From Gracilaria gracilis (Eukaryota > Rhodophyta > Florideophyceae > Gracilariales > Gracilariaceae), in assembly GCA_030374805.1 (NCBI GenBank), contig JARGSG010000184.1, positions 186,001-250,000 on the forward strand: a stretch of DNA of 64,000 nt, read 5' to 3'. Both the position numbers and the translations under genes were made by a program. Below are positions 62,301-64,000 of this stretch, piece by piece. The first letter of the stretch is position 1; every line of letters starts with the position of its first letter. The notes beneath the pieces were generated by a model, which did no database searches, was not told the origin of the DNA, and saw only the letters and a list, made by a program, of their open reading frames with translations.

Positions 62301-63134
62301 TAGTGGCGATTCGAAGGGTTCTTCCTCCTCTTCGTCATGATTAATTGGTTTCGCTGAGTCGATGTTGGCCGCTTGCTCTCCAGACAAAGAACTTGAGACA
62401 GGTTTGGACACGGTCTCAGACGGCGCAGATTGCTCTAAGACCGTTACTGGTTCAGCAGCCAAGAGCGGCTGTGTTCCGGCACCATCGATCTGTGAATCCG
62501 AGCTATGGCCATCTGTTAAGTCAGTGGTTTCTGTCTCAAAGTCTGGTTCTTCCGCAGTGGCACTAATGTCGAAATCGTTATCAAGCAAGTCCTCGTCGCT
62601 CGAATCATTCCCAACTACGCCACCGGGCACGCTCTCACTCGATGTGGACGTGGGCGGAGTCGGAGCGGGAGGAACAGGTGACACACTTGCACTGGCGCTA
62701 GCGGAAGGTTTGGGAGAGGACGAAGGAGACACAACATCGGAAACAGTTGGTGGTAAATCATTAGTAGAGGAATCAGTATCATTATCGGAAAGGGAGACAG
62801 CAGCCGCCTGTTCGGAAAAAGACGGCGTAGAGGAAGGTTGAGCGGCAGAAGAATCAGCGCCTGAAATCGGAGATGGAGACGCATGAAATACCTTCGGCGT
62901 AACGGTGGGAATAGGAGAATCTTGGATGATCTGGGGGTCTTTGGCGGGACTATCTCCACGCTCTAGTTTCGGCACGCCATCCTCGTTTGCGTACACAGCG
63001 TATTCGCGCATGTACGAAGAAAGGGAAAGCTCGGATGGGTGAAGTGCATGAGAGGATGTGTTGAGAGTACTAACGGCGAGAAGAAGGAATGAAAGGAGCA
63101 ACAACGGCGAGGGGAAGGCTTTCCACCAGGCCAT
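56307..63134 (-). CDS. Giant surface protein: three malectin-like domains, one TM helix
   Basis: 2,275-residue intronless protein. A signal peptide (about residues 1-30) is followed by an acidic Ser/Pro/Thr-rich stretch, three malectin-like domains at about 450-595, 665-800 and 856-995, and about 690 more low-complexity residues rich in Ser, Pro and Asp. A single membrane helix lies at about 1685-1708 (MGILGALLVLLLLLLLFFAI), then a ~565-residue Tyr/Gly/Ser-rich tail. Each malectin-like copy keeps four Cys (start, after the E-x-x-x-x-A/D-C strand, in VGCG/S, and at the C-strand end) plus a Y/S-x-H-x-x-G segment and a V-x-G-x-A-E strand. No kinase domain is present, unlike plant malectin-like receptor kinases. 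It probably binds wall or extracellular polysaccharide; signalling through the tail is speculation. Confidence 0.88.
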   Translation of the reverse strand: MAWWKAFPSPLLLLSFLLLAVSTLNTSSHALHPSELSLSSYMREYAVYANEDGVPKLERGDSPAKDPQIIQDSPIPTVTPKVFHASPSPISGADSSAAQPSSTPSFSEQAAAVSLSDNDTDSSTNDLPPTVSDVVSPSSSPKPSASASASVSPVPPAPTPPTSTSSESVPGGVVGNDSSDEDLLDNDFDISATAEEPDFETETTDLTDGHSSDSQIDGAGTQPLLAAEPVTVLEQSAPSETVSKPVSSSLSGEQAANIDSAKPINHDEEEEEPFESPLVDDIVFHPTPVKTAAPPGEEKKKNVKPTGLPNSNAPVQLHVEDDPVSNPEPSQSASPLPSPVQSHAEEKQVSSSADHTVLATSVVDDDDQSIDSSFEDEVTISNDEAVPVAVEAEEGDDNPSHAPLTTAIAPSSPSDSPASAMTTPDESLLVDETSTEAQDPDVAGNVEIDESFTCTYFGKGSMPNFDKPDEDNFTGDVSTFTASADDFSDLAPQYRSHVHGASWSYSFDVDEYFTYDIVLGFAEVYDVACQAGEDSGYRVFNSWVGDQTTKIDVMAIVGCGKPLQKVYPKVMPSGNTITLVFKQVSQHAMLSTMCYRQAGAVNSKSPATEPKPTPAQESKLIATAIPPTTSLAGETVVVDEQPGSNAGEEMESSSTDPQPGSTHKCVNFGLEDISGYDMYKRSAISGDAHVFAGSGQYKNALPEPYWYYVHGQDWSYSLEVSSTAPQNLVVGYAETSPDACDVERNFTVSANGGIQSANVTANVGCGVIYQTELEGVVPIEGIIDLSFTAGSGEALISVLCYADASETDTTSVVAIQPTSEASNDDVSDGAPPTPPEEKNDPASVDTQSESGEGGDGSCFSFGQGTVPGFLNTATLPPSVSYYTGAEVSVSGMQKSSVFSSHIYGSHFSLIISNEDQAPKSVFIGLAEIFEPACIENQRLFSVTVGSLTKTIDVFDEVGCSTALILRFDEVTPDSANNIEIGFSAVKDNAMISAVCVTESVGNSLGKPSASLASELPPLSILANSATITISSEEPPSKPEETPIPSHTVVTVSVPGNTGVELEIEEPQPEGIVNSGENGDGNPAGSPFPEFNGLIDATITDGPAPAGSNVATNPLLGSDESVENGEPGHVGIVTTDSHEDEPHPTDILLPTNFSQTTFGEAPVVASSSPMGLPSSDVSSNAPMHPTRSDSEGFPQSAAVEDVESKQIDNDNSNESSEVIVVLEENAAPSPSPSATSSPAQSPDPGTEDDGAQAIKPTSPPSPIPTSGVVIVTQGGDGASSSTSDSGIAISVEGGGEQKESSAPTPVKESPSPSPLPASAVTIDVEQEGSTTGSIAQSPTSDPAVILVSEVEDPTISSTTEESEVTITDIGSEADDEPIPSSMPVEESPEDLPIAIPPGSASTGESDDEISSNESGDSVIVAVDSSPVTLSTDPEQSPSLAPTPVSVAIPPNALTDGTEGDEDDEVQVLVPDSGETATSVPSSSDDDGVVIPVDATEISSLQPSPSTAAAIAPGATVTDNQIEIVVSDTPTATPSPGTTSASSEDEVQDVVILDGETSDTSNVEAPDGVSLGGVSSDGSSSNLDGVTSASPSPTPSQVVSVTGSDTVIIGTSGAEASPIPASSGVPVAAPEVVTEVPDNDADAIQVSETESTESVDTSALTGDENVPTIIEGEYKELIGTVPAGSGFSIGMGILGALLVLLLLLLLFFAIRSDGVAYSYSSQYSSRKPSDYGDANQGGYTEGLNQDAGVYQNESYPGDGASGYASGQAPMESRPIDGPENFAYEQPEEGLGGVTGSYGTVGPDTYAAYSSLNLQDGTTTMDNETNMYTQSEAMTAEGGHMFQYGSGTRDTFSGIGTRESDQPTEYGEATTHDHTEIASHGGVPTSMGETLPGASEFEQRISLFGGREASREISASQNNKDVDSFRDNRSVARPNFESASSGNQGRNYGMVLQGTGYETVTKEAREQFNILQEAGVEQGSPDATDGRIQSGLEGSERMLSMSSTPTAAPSPYETDMQGQLATDSDTGNVSYQKSPVFASESASAASEDIRRSRGLERVMNDDIHNDSILDDYRHNESSVRESARHHVHGTMELQSDLSNDGPWPWWWSDQKDQKGIFEQSSDAAYLEPEVLDKENASLPSNNQSPVDQSSSGLSTEDAKAAVAVDDTMILKPSEIAKLGHLPTSGSKWQRQYSSTSDGTSRERFENNPYFDELRRRREPYVKTVANRLSTGVKAYSTESGESLLEQARKEFEEQHSQQPSLGFNDNDPSSWVTQGVEV

Positions 63135-64000
63135 TGTGCTCGATCTGGCAACCGGTTATGTCGCCAAACGGATGGGGCGTTGTTCACAGAGAGCGCGGAT
63201 TGAATGAAACAGCTGCGGAAAGAAAGTCGGCGACGAACGAAAAGCGAAAAAGAATGGGGAAACGGGAGTAGTAGTGGGTTAGAGTTGAAGAAAGAAAAGG
63301 AGTGATTAGTGAGACTTTGCGAGATAGCGGAAGACGACGACAAGCGCGCCACACAGAGGAAGCGGGAGCCTAAAAGATGCGGAAGACAAGCGCCGAGCAT
63401 CCATACCGTTACACAGCGAACGCCCCGTTGAACGCGGGCGCATCAGACCAGCGCAGCGGCATCGGCCCCCCGTTCCACTGGCGATGCAAACGGCACGTCA
63501 TCAAGGCCCCTTCGCGCTGAGATCGTCTCGTACACATCCATCCGTTACGGCTGTTCCGCAGTATGATTGGGCGTTTTCTAAGTGACGCGCGTGACATCAC
63601 GTGACGCGCTAAACTTGTTGCTCCGCCGTGCCGTTGAGAACTGAGAACTGGGACACTTTCGCTTTGCGCGCAGTTCCGCTAGATAGAGCGCATGCGCTGC
63701 GCATGCGCTTGGGGCTGGCGCTGTGAACGTTCGGCCTTGGCGATGGCGGCTCACCGCGCGGCGGCGCGCCGTATGATAGATACCGACGGTACCCCTGGCG
63801 GGTAGACCAAACGCAACTGAAATCGTCCAAGCGCATGGGCTCCTCGAGCCCGCCTCGAGCCCGCCGTCAAGCTCTTTTGTGTGACAATGTGAATCACAAC
63901 TACCTGCGACGCGTGTGACTCTCTGATTGGCCCAATATTACGGCGATGCACACGCTTACACTAACAGCCGCTCGCTGCGGTCCCCACGTGACTACTGTAT
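63135..64000. other. Right edge, promoter of the malectin-like gene
   Basis: No supported gene. The first few hundred bases should be the 5' leader and promoter of the malectin-like gene. The last part is GC-rich with a short direct repeat (CTCGAGCCCGC) near 63843-63865. Confidence 0.5.

Overview
This is a compact stretch of a eukaryotic nuclear genome. It carries cytosolic, ER/Golgi and mitochondrial genes of eukaryotic type (ORC2, ALG7, TM9SF, ARFRP1-like GTPase, eIF2B-delta-like, QCR7, mS34, RPP21, UFM1, 40S uS19/RPS15, LCMT1, mitochondrial GrpE, MYST acetyltransferase fragment). It also carries genes typical of a photosynthetic plastid lineage: a FabI-type enoyl-ACP reductase with a leader, an NFU1-3-type NifU protein, a cyanobacterial-type DUF2997 protein and a bacterial-type RNase HII. 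Most genes are single-exon. The few introns I can model are mostly short (84-138 nt), with GTRNGT-like donors and CTAAC-type branch sites, one of them an exact TACTAAC. Intron poverty together with this gene mix fits a red alga, probably unicellular or small-genomed. That is inference; no marker here names the species.

Layout. 1-10.2 kb: Mpv17-like protein, ORC2, ALG7, TM9SF, ARFRP1-like GTPase. 10.2-13.1 kb: gene-poor, with a 35-base poly-G run. 13.1-19.2 kb: very GC-rich islands around RNase HII, a tandem-motif putative regulator, an eIF2B-delta-like gene and a 14-nt minisatellite. 20-24.3 kb: organelle-linked genes (FabI, a small membrane protein, mS34, NFU, QCR7). 24.3-27 kb: no gene seen. 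27-35.9 kb: DUF2997 protein, RPP21, a membrane protein, an unknown basic protein, an O-fucosyltransferase-like protein, a two-exon unknown and a PRL-type phosphatase. 36-40.8 kb: almost empty, with one GC-rich island and one hairpin. 40.9-51.4 kb: tetraspan protein, UFM1, RPS15, ZnF-UBP protein, bacterial-style GH63 glucosidase, LCMT1 and a coiled-coil protein. 51.4-55 kb: a rearranged accessory patch with a MYST fragment ending at a 21-bp perfect inverted repeat, a second long hairpin and a decayed hAT/DUF659 transposase. 55.3-63.1 kb: GrpE and a 2,275-residue surface protein with three malectin-like domains.

Functional links. Genes are unrelated neighbours on both strands rather than operons. 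Several serve organelles (FabI, NFU, DUF2997, mS34, QCR7, GrpE). Others serve glycosylation and the secretory route (ALG7, TM9SF, ARFRP1-like, O-fucosyltransferase-like, GH63, malectin-like protein). The most notable points are unusual residues in otherwise conserved enzymes (ARFRP1-like GTPase without its catalytic Gln; RNase HII with GAG for GRG; PRL phosphatase without a CaaX box), the frame-preserving intron of RPS15, the triple malectin-like receptor without a kinase, and a set of long unrelated-sequence hairpins in intergenic DNA. No tRNA, rRNA or CRISPR was recognised.
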